Positions 12,965 through 26,657 of a stretch of DNA of 64,000 nucleotides are shown here, in pieces. This DNA is from Antennarius striatus. Its lineage: Eukaryota > Chordata > Actinopteri > Lophiiformes > Antennariidae. The stretch's first letter is position 1. The number at the start of each line of letters is the position of its first letter. The position numbers and the translations under genes were made by a program. Below the pieces are notes generated by a model. The model was given only the letters and a program-made list of their open reading frames with translations. It made no database searches and was not told the origin of the DNA. The stretch spans positions 1,735,501 through 1,799,500 of the forward strand of contig NC_090794.1 of the NCBI RefSeq assembly GCF_040054535.1, read 5' to 3'.

Positions 12965-13384
12965 CATGAATGATTAAATTCACCCGCTTGCTGGCGTAGT
13001 TCCAGGCATCACGGCGTCACGTCACAGGTAAGATCGAGTCTGAGGTTTGTTAACAAACACTTTAAACTGTTTGAATTTAAATTAATTTAAATTGTGTTAA
13101 GCTGACCGTATTTGGCCTCTTTTAGTTGTCATTCAAGCTAGTAAAGTCTAGCTAACGGAACCCGATAAGATTTCCTGTTGCTGGCCACGCCCCTCCCGGA
13201 AGCAGAAAAAGGTGAGCTATTTTAATGAGTGGAGGTGTGTAGGAATTAAAGTGGTTGTAAAATTTTGTAATGTTTCTGTAAAAAAGAATTGATTTTGACT
13301 TTTCAAATTAAAAAAAAAAGGTTTTTACACAATTAACATCTTTTACATTTAATTGAACTCTGAATTGGTCCAATACATTTTTAA

Positions 13385-13385
<1 letters not shown>

Positions 13386-13458
<73 letters not shown>
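13386..13458. repeat. GT microsatellite
   Basis: Uninterrupted TG dinucleotide run of about 36 repeats. Confidence 0.95.
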
Positions 13459-13460
<2 letters not shown>

Positions 13461-13558
13461 CCCCTCCTGTATGTTTGAATAAGCTCACTTGAAAACTTCA
13501 CGCTGTCACGCTTCCGGCGTCTAACAAGAAGTTCAGGCTGCTAGCCGAGTTAGCTCCG

Positions 13559-13799
13559 GTCTTCACGTTTGTCCATGTCTCTCACTTACGGAGCCGTTTT
13601 GGCTTCGTCAAACATAGAGGTTTATATTCTTTGATTGTGACGGACCTCACGTTGTCGTGTGGGGAACCCCAATGCTTTATTCACCAAGACCGAACTCACG
13701 AAGCCAGCGTCTTCGGCGTTAGGGCTGGACCGTAATACCTTCGTCTTCACGTTTGTCCGTGCCACACACACGGAGCCGTTACGGCTTCATCAGACACAG
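13559..13799. repeat. pair of diverged direct repeats, about 57-60 bp, 184 bp apart
   Basis: 13559-13618 and 13743-13799 share GTCTTCACGTTTGTCC, CGGAGCCGTT and GGCTTC(G/A)TCA(A/G)ACA in the same order. The intervening sequence also has CG-rich words (CGAACTCACGAAGCC). This looks like a local duplication or two arms of an unrecognised repeat. Confidence 0.6.
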
Positions 13800-14757
13800 C
13801 GGGTTGTTTTCTTGTGACAGCGAAGAAAAAACAAAAACAAACAAACTCTGATATCATTGTTTTTATCGTGGAGTTTAAATGGGTTCCCGTGAGTGTGTGT
13901 GTGTGTGTGTGTGTGTGTACATATATAATAAGCATCGAAAAAACGTTCAGTGTCATCAAGTTTTGTTAGATACAAAATCAGTTCCACCTTTTAAATTATT
14001 TTTCTTGTTTTCGTTTTGCTGACAAAGATACTGTTCATTCTGATGACATTTTTTGTGTGTTTTTTTTTAGGCTGGAAATGGGTTAAAATCATTATTTCAG
14101 CTGTTAAGATTTATTCAGTTATTCAATGCGAGCCCCTTCACAAGCACCCTCTATGTGGAAAAACAGACAGTTTTGGTACAATGGAAATTAGAAGGGCGTG
14201 AACAGACTGTTTGTAAAAGAGCTGTGCCAGATTCCTATTGGTGTGATGCAAATGTGCTAATTACCAGAACAACATGGCAGCATGTGTCTGCACACGGACG
14301 GACAAGACAAGGCGGAAATTAAATTGCAAATATTTCTTTTCCGATTACTCGCCTTGAATGAAATCAAAGGTAGTGCATTTCAAAATGTATTAGGAAAGAT
14401 AACTGGGGTAGAAGTCACGAGTGTATTAAAGTCTATTGGAATAAACCAGGCTGAAATGTAACATTTACATATGTCAGTTTTTCAGCGTGGCGCCGAATAC
14501 TTCAAAGTTAAATCAGTGAAATATTCCTGCATTGGTTTATTGTGCAAGTAAAACCTTGTCAAGTGTCATGAATCAGTATATCACCTGTGCATATTTATTA
14601 GTCTGCAGAAAAAGTGCATTAAATGTGCAGACACGTGCAAACAAAAGCAAATGCATCTAGAATAGTTAGGAGGTTATTTCCATCAGCTAAAAGAAAACAC
14701 ACAGCAATTACCGGAAAGGTGTGAGCGTCAACTTGAATGTGTGTCAATTTGCGTGGG

Positions 14758-14913
<156 letters not shown>

Positions 14914-15070
14914 GCAGTGTGTGAGAGTATCAAAGAGAAAGGCACTCATCATGCTACCATCTGGACCATTAGCATAAATATGGAGAAATGCAGGGTTTCT
15001 GTGTAACTCAGCAGAGCCCCACACAGCATGAAAGGAATGCTTATTGAGCTCTGGGAGAAGACATCAACTG

Positions 15071-15071
<1 letters not shown>

Positions 15072-15162
<91 letters not shown>
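15072..15162. repeat. CA microsatellite
   Basis: About 45 uninterrupted CA repeats, only about 160 bp from the longer CA tract to its left. Confidence 0.97.
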
Positions 15163-15164
<2 letters not shown>

Positions 15165-17140
15165 CTTAAAGTCACAGTGCCCCCTGGCCCCACACTCACA
15201 CATTGCACCGAGGTCCTCAGGTGATTCTTGGCTCAATTCATCCAATCGAATTAACGCCGACACAAATAATTCTCAGTTAATTTCCTGTATGAATCTGAAC
15301 AGTTTTGTACGTCTGTGCCGGAGTACGTGGCATTTGGGGATGAGTGGATGCGTTACAGTCTCGGAAAAGCATCCCAGGTTTTTCTGTTTAGTTCGTTGAT
15401 ATCTTGATTACCAATTAGCATTCGCAGTTTAGCAAACTTTTCACGTCCCTTTAAGTCAGTCAGGATAAACCACCCAGACAAGAGGAGGTGATGGGAATGG
15501 CAAATTGTCTCATTATAATGTTAAAATGACTCCTGCTCCTTAAGCCCTGTTGTGACTAAAAGGAAAATATCATTTGGGAATTGTACTCTTTTTTTTTTTC
15601 TTTCCACCCATGATCAGACTGTGTCGTTTCTGAAGGAGACCACAAATTAGATTACTTTCTACACACCCACTCTCTTGTAACCCGGGGAGGCTTCTGCATG
15701 AGTTGGCTGGTGTGTTTATTTAGATGCCATTCATGCACTGGGTAATGCAAAGGGGACTTTATGCAAAGGAGAGATAACCACTGCTAAAAGCCTTCTGTCA
15801 TTCTCTCTCTCTCAGTCTCTCCCTCCTGCCTCCCTCACTCCTGCTCTCTCGCAGTCGCACTGGTGGAAAGATAGCATTGGCACAGAGAACGAAACCATGG
15901 AAACGAGAAGCTGATGCACTTTGAATGGTAAGACCCTGAAAGAGAAGACATTCATTCAGTTCGGTCTAAAGGCTGAAGGCTCATCTGTACTGCATTCTGC
16001 TACAACTTTATTTTACATAGTCGGCTCCAGAAAGCCCACAATAGTCTTATTTCATCAGCCTATTATATCAGGGTGACTGTAGCTCAGACATCCTGAGGGT
16101 TTTGGCAAATTGAAGAAGTGCCCTATAAAAACAAGCACACTTGTTCATCTGGTATTCACACATGCTAATCGAGCAGACCGCCTTCTTTTTTCAGCTACGA
16201 TAAAACAACATTGATCCCTGCAAATGCACTAAATGAGCCTGTAATCATGGCAGATTTGACTCCAGTATATCTCCCACTTGTGGCTCTGCTTCAGTCAAAA
16301 ACGTAGCGGCATGCTGAAGTCAGCAGTGGCCTATATGTCTTGAGCAGCGCGGTCAATGACTTCCCTGGGACTTCAGTGGGAATACATTCTTCAGAGACGA
16401 CAATTAGTCAAGTGAGACAGTAATTAGGACCTCTCTGCGCACTGTCACTTCCAGTTAGTTCTGACGGATGCCCACAAATCCCCTCCACAGCAATTCGAGG
16501 CGGGCACACTCGGGCCTACTTCAGCAGCAGCAGCACTCTGACTTTGCTGTGACAGCTGTCTGTAACCTCTGTCTGTTGGTGTAATATGGAATAATGGCAT
16601 GGAAATTCAATCAGAAGCGCCATGGACGGTCACGTGCTCAATTCCACCAGTTGTGTAGTCACGGACCGTCGCATCTGCGACCAAATTACTCTTTGTAACC
16701 CGTAAATGCTCCTCATTTTACACAAGCGACGCCACGATCGATAGGTGCAATGTGCAGGAGATCATAGCATTGTCAGCATCCAGTGAGACGCTTTATGTGT
16801 GCTAAAAACACCAAATACAGCTCTTAGAGCTGCCTGATCTCACAGTGTTAACACAACAAAGAAAAAAATAATCATATATACACCCAGCAATCGCAGCTTT
16901 ACTGCTACAACAAGAGAAAATATCTGTTGTGGGGTCTATTCATGCTGAAAGTATCTACTCATTCACACAGTTAGCTGTTCTGTCGGATACTCTGGAAATG
17001 CATGGGTGCGCCAAACTTTATGAGCCAATAAAAATGATATAGATGTTTCTTCCTCACTGAAGCAGGTGCACACAGCCCCGAGAAGGCGGAGAAATAAATA
17101 CCTGTAGGCGCATGGATTTTACTTACACCATGCGTCTGGA
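15163..17140. other. low-repeat intergenic region
   Basis: Unique-looking sequence with few low-complexity tracts and no long frames. Its quietness between repeat-rich neighbours makes it a candidate for conserved non-coding elements, but nothing in the bases proves that. One AG/GT-bounded candidate exon lies at 15855-15927 on the plus strand and is listed separately. Confidence 0.3.
15855..15927 (+). other. weak candidate orphan exon
   Basis: A strong polypyrimidine tract (CTCTCTC and CTCCCTCC words, 15801-15850) ends in GCAG at 15851-15854. A 73-base segment follows and meets a consensus donor, GTAAGA, at 15928. It contains ATGs at 15897 (six codons, then stop) and 15913 (open into the donor). 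No partner exon was recognised, so it may be a 5' non-coding exon of an unseen plus-strand transcript, or chance. Confidence 0.15.
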
Positions 17141-17863
17141 ATGGATTCCACTGCTTGGATCCATTACTTTAAAGTAGCTTCCGTCAGATACGTCCTCATA
17201 ATATCCCCCCCAGTCCAGAAGGAAAACAAAGGCTCGTCATTTATAGTCCTAAAGGGCTATTATAACATCTGTAGGCTTATCGAACAAAGAGACGCGCCTA
17301 TATTTGGAGGAAACACATTGAAATGTGAGCCTTTTAAATGCTTAGAACAATTGCAGGCAGGACTGACAACATTTCACTGTTTGGAAAAAGATGAGCCAAT
17401 TTTCTGGTGGGGAAAAAGTCGCAGTGTTGGTGGAAACTTCTCCAACTACTCCTGCAGTGTGATATCCATCTCTATTTTCACCCATACCTCCACTCCTTTC
17501 TTAGAAATACTCCTTTTTCATTGTATTTGTCATTGTTGGCATGATTACGTGAATGTCAACAGCATTAGTCAGGAAGTAAATATAATACGCTGGGATTTTC
17601 TAATAATAAGCTCTGAACGTAATCGCGTAACAGCACAAGTAGGTCCTAATAAATTATTATTGTTTACGCTTTTGGTCTTATCAAGGAAATTAATGATTGT
17701 GGTGCCTTGTGGTTTCAGGAAATTTATACATATTCACAGACACCCCCGCAAATACACACACACACACACACATGCACACACAGCAGACAGCCAGGCTGAT
17801 TGGATGGTGGACAGCTGGAGTTGTTATTACAGAGCATCCAGTAGAGTCTGGTTTGCAGGATAA
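17141..17863 (+). other. unexplained 240-codon open frame
   Basis: This is the longest uninterrupted ATG-started frame in the window. The predicted peptide is rich in Ile, Ser, His and Cys, with no signal peptide, no clear membrane segment and no motif I recognise. Its C-terminal part crosses a CA microsatellite (17755-17781), giving a Thr-His run, which argues against coding. No promoter, intron or polyadenylation context is evident. I lean towards a chance frame. Confidence 0.12.
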
Positions 17864-20800
17864 GGACGTCCTTACAGGGCATTTCTCAGTGTGAATGATG
17901 AGGAAACAGCCTCCTCAGAGTGTGTTTGTGTGTGCGTGTGTGTGTGCATGAGGGAGAGATTGATAGAGAAAGTTTGAACATGTGGAATAGACAGAATGTG
18001 GACAGATGCATCCGTCAGCCTACATAGTATTTTGGCCATCAAACAGAAATCTTGGCAATGCATGCAAAAAGTGACTTCCCCCATCGGGCTGGTGCGTGCC
18101 AACGGCTCGCCTGCAAAGGAACAGACTGGAGAACCGGAGTGGAACTCACACGGCTTTAATTTATGATACTGAGTGCCTCGAATAAACCTCGATATCTGCA
18201 GACGTATCTCAGTCTCTGGCGTCCGTGACCAGCAGTAAGCGGATCGCCTTTGAAGGCCAGACGCAGACGTGAGGATAAATAACACGCAGCTGACTTGTGT
18301 AAATCTGGGTCTTTGTTAATGGGCTCCCTCGATGGCGATTAAGAACTGCTTTGGACTCGAGCTAATTCTCACCATTTTACAGACCATTAGCAAAAGCAAT
18401 GCCACCAATGCCACGGCGCATTTACAAGTAAAATAAGACGAGACCTGTGTCAACAGATAAAGATCTCAGCGTGTTACGCTGAGAAGACGAACAAATTTGT
18501 TTCCAGAGCTTCATGGGGAAAAAAACAGCTGTGCAGCATTTTCTGAAATGAGAAGATGGAGACAAGATTCAAAACACAGACAATAGAAGACATAAAATGA
18601 CCAGGATTGAGTCTAGTGGTGCATTTATGTGCAGTTAAAGCTCATATTCCCACCTCAGGGTGCACGCTAAAGGTTTTAGCTTTGATACTATACTGCTGTG
18701 GATTTTCTCTTCTTATTGGTGTGAGGATAGAGGAGACACAGGGTGTTGGGAGAAGATGATCCGCCGTGGCAACCCCTAGCAGGAAAATGCCGAAAGGAGA
18801 AGAAGATTAAAGAAAGAGTCAACCAAGCTAAGACTGTCTGTACGCAACAATGCTAGCTGGAAGTCCTTTATTCACGCGCTGACTGCGATTGAATGTGGAC
18901 TCTGAGACCAGAGATCCCCACGTGAATGAGAAAAGTGTAGCCTTTTCCTTAGTTTAGAATAGACGTATTTTCTTTTTTGTTGTTATCACAGAAACGTGCC
19001 GCCTAGTCAAGGTCAAGGTCACAATCAAAATGTTTCCTCGCATGAATGAGGTAGATAACAAGATGGAGCTTATCTGGATTTTCGCTGAAAGTATGTATGG
19101 AGGGTGAAGCGTGCCTCCACATTCCACTCTTCTCTGAACAAATCACTCAATTCAGGTCTTGCAAACTTCACACCATTTCTACCTTCACGACACTGAAACT
19201 TTCATCTGAGTAAGGTCTAAATAACTTTAAATCAATCCGGGATCTCAGATCTAGGGATTTGGATTATGCCATATTAACTGCAGGTTTTGGGTTCATTGTG
19301 CGGCATGTAGAGGAGGAGATAAAAGCTGAATTTTGATTTTTTTTTTTTTGGAGTGAAGCTTTCTTGACAGTTTCCTCCTCAGGAACAGGTTAAAGCTGAG
19401 GCGCATCCCTGACCGTTTTCAGTAATGCAATCCACTCTTTCCACGGAGATCCAGGGATCAACTGTTGCAGCGAGGGGATGAGAGAAGCTAGCAATCACCT
19501 CAGACATCCAGGATCAGAAACTCCAAACAGGGATAACAGCCTCTCTGCATTCAATGTTTTCAATCAAGGGATCAGCTGTGACTGGAAACAGAATGTTCCA
19601 GACAGCCATCACGGAGGAGAAGTTAGAGGCAGGCAAAAGCTGGCACGACTAATATGACTTGTCAGAGTGAAAATAGCAGGGTATTGTCCTCACCTCTCTG
19701 GAAAGGTACAGGCATAATGCTTTTGTCTTGTTCATCTCACAGGAGTCATGCTCTAATAGCTTTTCGGGCTCATATTGCTCCGGTAAGAGGGATTTAAAGT
19801 TGCTGTTACACAACACAGAGCAGGTAGAAACGGAGGTTTGAGCTCGTTCATTTACACATAATTTAGCATGAATCAAAATTATGGCGTCATAAATGTGATA
19901 AATCTGTGTCTTTAGAATAACTAGCATTTGACGCATGGATTGGAGAATTATGAAATTGCCTGAAGAGGGATTTAATAAATATAACTCAAGGTACATGGAC
20001 TGTCTTCTGCAGCTTGAGTGTGTTCACGGATTGCCAAGACGGCAGTTCAAAAATATACTGAAAGGACAAAGAATCGTTATATAGTGTGAAAAATGTGTTG
20101 AGCACAGGTTGTTCAAAGAAATGTGAGGGATTTAAAGACATTTGAGCTGTGTTGGGCTGTAATAAATGCACTTAAAATCCCTAAATCTTATACTCAGCGA
20201 CTGAAAGACGGGCTCATTTACATGCAAACAATAAAATTCAGTGAATAAATGAAAAATAGTTGCATCAACTCTCAGGATGGAATCTTAAACATCCCACTCA
20301 GAGTTATTGACAACACCTTCCTGTTTTTTCTGACTTGCAAAACGGTCATTTTTATCTTATTCAAGCCACAAATCTTCAAAAAAGTGGCGTTTCTTCCGTG
20401 CACAAATCCTTGGAGTGGCTTTAATAGACAAATACTTGTTAGGAAGGTCGTCAGCATCTGCGGTAAGCCTTGTGCCAAATCCACCCTGCAGAAAAATGCC
20501 GCAACCTAAGCCCCCCTGTAAAACCCAAGGCAAGAAAATCAAGATGCGGACCACCAGATGTGGAAGCCTCCAGAAGGTTTCTTTTATGCTCTCTCTTTTG
20601 TGAAGGTGATGAAATGAGGCCGGTCTCGAGTTCGCCGAGGTCAGTCCTCCATTCTCCTCTCTCTCCCTTTGCTTTTTGCCCATTAATCACCTCTGTACAC
20701 ATGAAAATGAGCTTAACCGTTTCCTCCCGTGATGTACTTCCACTCAAGGACACCGTTCAATGGCAGGTATTAGCAGAGATCCCTGCGCATATTTTCCCCT

Positions 20801-21944
20801 TGCGTTTCCAGCTAATGGGCAACCTTCAGTCTTGCTTGACTTGCTTGACGGGGGTTTATCCTCTCTTGTCACAGCTGTCACTCTACCTCTTTTAGCCTCA
20901 TAACAATTAACACTTCCATAAACCCTTTTGTCAAATGCTTAATAGAAAAAAAAATGGAATTGGAGGAATTATCCTCAGCCCCTTGAGTCTAATTCACTGA
21001 CAACTAAACTATGTGAAAGAAGCTTGGTGTGTGATATACTGCATGAAAAAGAGGAGGATGGGGGAGAAAGAGGAGATAAAGACGCCATGGGAGGAAAAGA
21101 TAGAGAAGTAGAGAACGAGTAAGGAAGGGAGAGGATGGGAAGAAAGAAAATGAGCTTGGCTCCCTCTGTGCTTCACTACTTAATCATCCCCTGCTCTATA
21201 AATAGGACTCCACAGCCATGGAATATTGGGAGATTAATGGAAGAGAATGGTGCACCATAATGCTCCGAATCTTCACCACTTCTGTTGCACTTCACTGGTG
21301 CAGATTGTGTTTTTACATCACCACCAGTGGTCAAATTTCTCTTCTGTGGTTTTATCAAAAAATGTAAAGGGGGGTGAGTCACCAGATTGCATTTCCAGCA
21401 GCCTAGCGCCACCTATTTGCTATTTTATTGTATTTTATCGACTTGACTATGACAGAAAACCATGCACATGCGCTACATGCTAACATTGGCTCCTGAAAAC
21501 ACAAGGGTTTACCCACGGCAGACAGCGGGGAAGTTTTCTCCACTCGTTTTTCGATTCTGCACGACGCACTGCAGAGTTTCTTTTCAGCTCCTATCACAGG
21601 TACTTATCTCCCGAGGAAATGTTGACGGCGTTGATGTAGCTGAAATCACCCTGGTCTCCTTGCCGTGTGTGTGTGTGTGTGTACACTCAAAGGTTTGGAG
21701 GAGTTTGCGTGGGTGTAGGCTCACATCAGGAGTGTTTTACTTACAGGGAAACGTGGCAGAGGTCTCGTTTATGTCAGGACGGTAAACCTGCGTGGAGAAC
21801 TTTAATGGAGAACAATGTTGGTGGAGAAAAAAACCCCGCAAAGAATGAAATCAGCTGTGCATATTTTAACCATTCTTTTAAATGCATGTGCGTATTGTAA
21901 AGCAGAATTCATATTCTTTGGCTTCTGTTTTTTCCACATTTTCT
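17864..21944. other. intergenic region left of the WxxW array
   Basis: Mostly unique sequence with occasional homopolymers and a short GT run (21664-21682). Short frames near 20357-20895 overlap in several frames and carry no family signature. I see no supported gene, RNA or named transposon. It ends sharply where sequence shared with the WxxW array begins, near 21945. Confidence 0.4.
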
Positions 21945-22140
21945 CACAGCTGTTGAAATTGTAGCTATCCAACACCTCCTACTGTCTGTATATCAAATCA
22001 GCTCCCACCATCTGTTGGAAAACTTATAAGATGGCATCGCTGACATCGAATCACAACCTCATGTAAATTAGATTCTTGGTTTTATAAAGTTCCTGTTTGC
22101 GATTTTATATTGAATTACATTAATTTAACTTGTGGATTTT
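21945..22140 (-). pseudogene. W0: leftover 5' flank of a lost WxxW gene copy
   Basis: From about 21945 the sequence matches the region immediately upstream of the other genes' TATA boxes. CAGCTGTTGAAATTG aligns with CGGCTGTTCACATTG at W4. CAACACCTCCTACTGT, CAGCTCCCACCA and AAGATGGCATCGCTGACA then follow in the same order as at 41636-41730, and the stretch runs on to TTTAACTTGTGGATTTTTCCAG. The gene body and TATA box that should lie to the left are absent, so the array edge cuts through a promoter. The SINE found upstream of type A genes is missing here too. Confidence 0.65.
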
Positions 22141-23030
<890 letters not shown>

Positions 23031-23124
23031 GCAGAGGGTTTCATGTTTGCCCTCCCCTCTAGACATGAGCTCATGAACAATAAACAGAACTAAGATAAAG
23101 ACACAACTTAATGACAAAACAACT

Positions 23125-25420
23125 TTCTAGCATTTTTTTGTTTATTGTTGATATATTTTCCACAGTCATGACAAGGTTGCTAATGATATCATACAAAAAA
23201 AAGTATGAAGTCTAAAAGAATCAATTTTCAGAGCCATTAATAGAAACTTTACTAATGGGTGAATAAAACCACATGTGGTGTTACACCGGCTGCCATGGAT
23301 GGAAAAATGCAATAGAAAATTAAAGCAACAGAAAATCTACATAATTTGACTTTGACAGTTTTCTCCTCTCGGTCTCAGCTGTAGAGTCATTCTTCTTTGC
23401 ATGGACATTTGAAGCGAACTTTGTAGTCAAGGCAAGCTCCATCTTGCTGGTCTTTATTACGGCAAACAAATCCTTGAAATCGACTGTATCTGAAAATCAG
23501 TTAATGACTCAAGATTAAAGCAAGAAGGTAATATCATAGTAATATGAATTTTAAAGGAGTAAATTACCAATGGCATATATCTTTAGTTACTTAGCAAGCA
23601 TAACAGAAATCTGACTTTTGGTGTAATAGTACTATTGACAGGGTAGATCACTGTGTATTCTCACTTCAAGGCAACTTACACAGAGAAGATCTTCCCTGTG
23701 CGGGTGGCTGGGGTCAGCGTGTCCACGGTAACAACTTCAAATTGCAGCGGTTTTTCACAGATTTCGTCCTTGTTTTCCCTCCTGAGGTCACTCAAAGTCT
23801 CCCAGTCTCCACTTCCAGCGGGGTCATCCCTGTCGTACCAGTTGGTCCAGCAAACTTCATCGAGGGATGAAAGACACACAGAGTGATTGTTGAGAAACAG
23901 GGTGAAAGCCTCATATTTGGTTTAGAGCTGTGTATTGGGATTTCACCATGACACATGTACAATTCTGTGATATAGTACCTTCGGCACAATAGGGGGGCTC
24001 GCACATGAAGCGAACTTTATAGTCATTACACATTTTGCCAATGGGCTGCTGGCAGTTTAAGCAGACGAATCCCTTAGTGGTGTCACTTCTGAAAAAGAGA
24101 CAGAATTGGTCAAAATATCTGAGTGGATGGATGTGTTAATGATCTTTTATCAATAGTTTTGAGAAGATTTAGTTTGGTTGGTGTTCAAATTTTGTTGGTG
24201 GTCAAAATACATCACCTTCGTTTTTCATCATACGGATATTTTTCATTTGTGAAGTTCTTACCTATGAATCACATCCCCTGTTTGTTCTGGAGTCATCCCA
24301 CTTTTAGTCTTGGCCTCAATTTGTGTTGGTTGAGGGCAGATCTTGCCTGGGTTTTCAATACGAATATTTCTGAGGTCTTCCCAGTCTCCAGTATCAGGGG
24401 GGTCATCTCTGTCAAACCACTTTGTCCAGCATTCTTTATGAGCGCAAATTGAAATAGCACAATTATGAGTTGTTGGAGATGAGTTTTAAAAGGGCCCTAT
24501 TATGAAAAACACATTTTTTTCTCTACATGTATATAGTGATCCTTTCATATAAAATAATCCAGGCAGAAATCAAATTAATCTCTGCAGCAGGTTTAGAAGA
24601 AAGGCTGCAAGGCTATATAAAGTTATAAACTTGACTTTCAACTTCATAATCACAAGGTGAGAAGTTGTAATGTCTCTGAAATAACACCACATTAACTTCA
24701 TTTACCCCAACTGTTTTCTTCCTCTTCCACATTGACAAACACATTTGTTGAAAATTTCATCAGAATACAATGAATTCTTACCATTTGGCTCTAATGTGTT
24801 ACTGCTTTCCTCCTGGTGGCTTTCTGAAAGAGTAATGAAAACAATCATGAGTCATTAAAATTATACTTATGGTCATAACAACTGCAGTTATTGAGATACA
24901 CCTACCAATGAACAATCCTGCAACAATGGCAATGCTTAACTGTAATAAAAAAACCCAAACAAACAGGTTACAATTTCAAAATATATCACATACATTTAAA
25001 ATCTATGTTGAAAAATGTAAAAAATGTGTTTTTCTTAAGAAGTGTGCAATACATTACCAATTTGAACATGTTTGCTAAAGTGGGACCTTTAATCTGTGGA
25101 GAAATGATGACATTGTTTAAATAAAAGCATTTAAACAACTCTGTGCAGTAGCGAAATATATTCCAAAACACGTACATGAAATAATGAGAAATAGCATTCT
25201 TGGTACAATTTCATCTTCTTCATGATGAAAATATCTGAATTTAAATCCAGTTTTCATTTATAACAACAAATTCTTTGATACAAGAAAGTTTTGAAGTTCA
25301 AATAAAACCTATTTGAACTTCAAAATAGGAATAATTTTTAATATCTATCCTGAAACAAGAAAAGAGGCTTACTAACAGGACGTCCGGGTTTCAACAGTGT
25401 GATTCTGTGATCGTCTGCGT
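23125..25420 (-). CDS. W1: secreted protein with two WxxW domains (type A)
   Basis: Coding exons on the minus strand, in reading order: 25069-25058, 24939-24906, 24823-24782, 24433-24262, 24088-23979, 23854-23680, 23489-23387. They total 648 bases, or 215 residues plus stop, and all introns are GT-AG. A non-coding exon 1 starts near 25420 (donor at 25372), and the ATG lies in exon 2. Residues 1-16 (MFKLLSIAIVAGLFIE) form a signal peptide, followed by a short His/Glu/Ser linker. Domain 1 is at about 31-121 (C-W-T-K-W, later CNDYKVRFMC). Domain 2 is at about 125-215 (C-W-T-N-W, ending DYKVRFKCPCKEE). WxxW domains occur in CILP and gel-forming mucins and carry the C-mannosylation-type W-x-x-W motif. 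The exact role of these small fish proteins is not known to me; extracellular or mucus is the inference. Confidence 0.82.
23141..23146 (-). terminator. polyadenylation signal of W1
   Basis: AATAAA on the minus strand about 240 bases past the W1 stop codon. The same signal sits at the equivalent place in W2, W4, W6 and W8. Confidence 0.65.
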
Positions 25421-25446
25421 CCGTAGTGAGCCACTCCTGTTGTTCT

Positions 25447-25456
25447 CTTTATATAC
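25447..25456 (-). promoter_or_regulatory. TATA box of W1
   Basis: GTATATAAAG on the minus strand, about 75 bases upstream of the exon 1 donor, predicting a start site near 25420. The position is conserved across intact copies. Confidence 0.65.
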
Positions 25457-25619
25457 AACTTTGAACAATTGTTGCTATCAACACCTCCTACTGCCAGCTC
25501 CCATCACCTTTTGGTACTGATAAGACAGCATCTCTGACAATGAATCATAATTTCGTTCAAATTAGAGTCAGTTTGTGAAGTTACCCACATGCACATTCAA
25601 CACCTACTTCTTCCACTGT

Positions 25620-25735
25620 CGCGGGACATGGACAGAACATGCAAAGTCTGCAGAGAGTGGGACTCAAACCTGGAACCGCCTTGCTGTGCGGTGACAGCGC
25701 TACCCACTGTGTCACTGTACCACCCCAGTTTGTGA
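25620..25735 (-). mobile_element. tRNA-derived SINE head upstream of W1
   Basis: On the minus strand an A-box-like CACAGTGGGTAGCGC is followed by a B box GGTTTGAGTCC (25670-25660). The body then continues into CATGTTCTGTCCATGTCC. This is the arrangement of a tRNA-derived SINE, not a functional tRNA gene: no cloverleaf or acceptor stem can be built. The same insertion is found upstream of W4, W6 and W8 but not W2, marking the type A lineage. Confidence 0.65.
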
Positions 25736-26019
25736 AGTTCCTCAATATAATTTTTATGTTACATTAATTAAACTTGTTTTTGTTTTCCAGGAACATTTGT
25801 AAACAAACAAATACTAGAGAATGTCATTTTGCAAGAAACACAAATTACATCTAAAAATGTAGCATCAATCCAAAAGACACAAGGCATTCAAAAGTATTAT
25901 AGGGTCCCACCGCTCACTGGACATGTAGCAAATCACACATAAGTATAGTAGTTAGTCTCAGGACAAAACCAAGACCTTTAACATTTATAGGATAGAGAGT
26001 AAACCTTCACGCGGGTTTG

Positions 26020-26499
26020 AAAGGTTCCTTCTCCACAGATGTTCAATAGGATTTGGATCAGGCCTCACTTGTGAATAGTCCAATGTTTAGCTCTGAGCCA
26101 TTCTTGACTATTTTCTAGTTGTGTTTTAGGTCATTATCCTGTTGGAAAACCCATGACCTGCAACTGACACTGGGCAGCATATTCCACTCCAGAATTCCTT
26201 GATAGTTTTGACATTTCATTGTATCCTGCATAGATATCCTGTGCCTCGTGCAGCGCTATCTATCTATCTATCTATCTAAACTTCTTCGGAGGTTGTTCTG
26301 GACTCTTTGGTTACCATTCGTACTATCGGTCCATTCAATTAGTCATTAATTTTCCTCATAGAATGTTGGCTAAGTTCTACTTAGCCAACATTTAAGATTA
26401 AGTTCTACTCAGAACTTAATCTTCTGAGTAGAAGATTAAGTTGCACGTGAAGAACATGAAACTGCTTGGAGATGGTCTGATAGCCTTTACTTTTAACAT
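26020..26499 (-). mobile_element. Tc1-like relic R1, left piece
   Basis: Same relic family as R0 (AATTCCTTGATAGTTTTGAC, GACCTGCAACTGACACTGGG words). It carries a CTAT microsatellite at 26256-26277 where part of the transposase is missing, and a small inverted duplication near 26370-26450. It is interrupted at 26500 by a nested DNA transposon and resumes at 28604. Confidence 0.65.
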
Positions 26500-26657
26500 C
26501 AGGACTCGAAATTGCGACAATTTTGGTCACATATGCGCCCAAATTTTTATCAGAGCGACTATTAAATATATTTGGGGGCACCAGTGCGACTAGAGAAAAA
26601 AATCTGGTGCGCCCTTTTTTTCCTCTTCTCTCTCGCTCTTTCACTCTCTCCTTAGAG

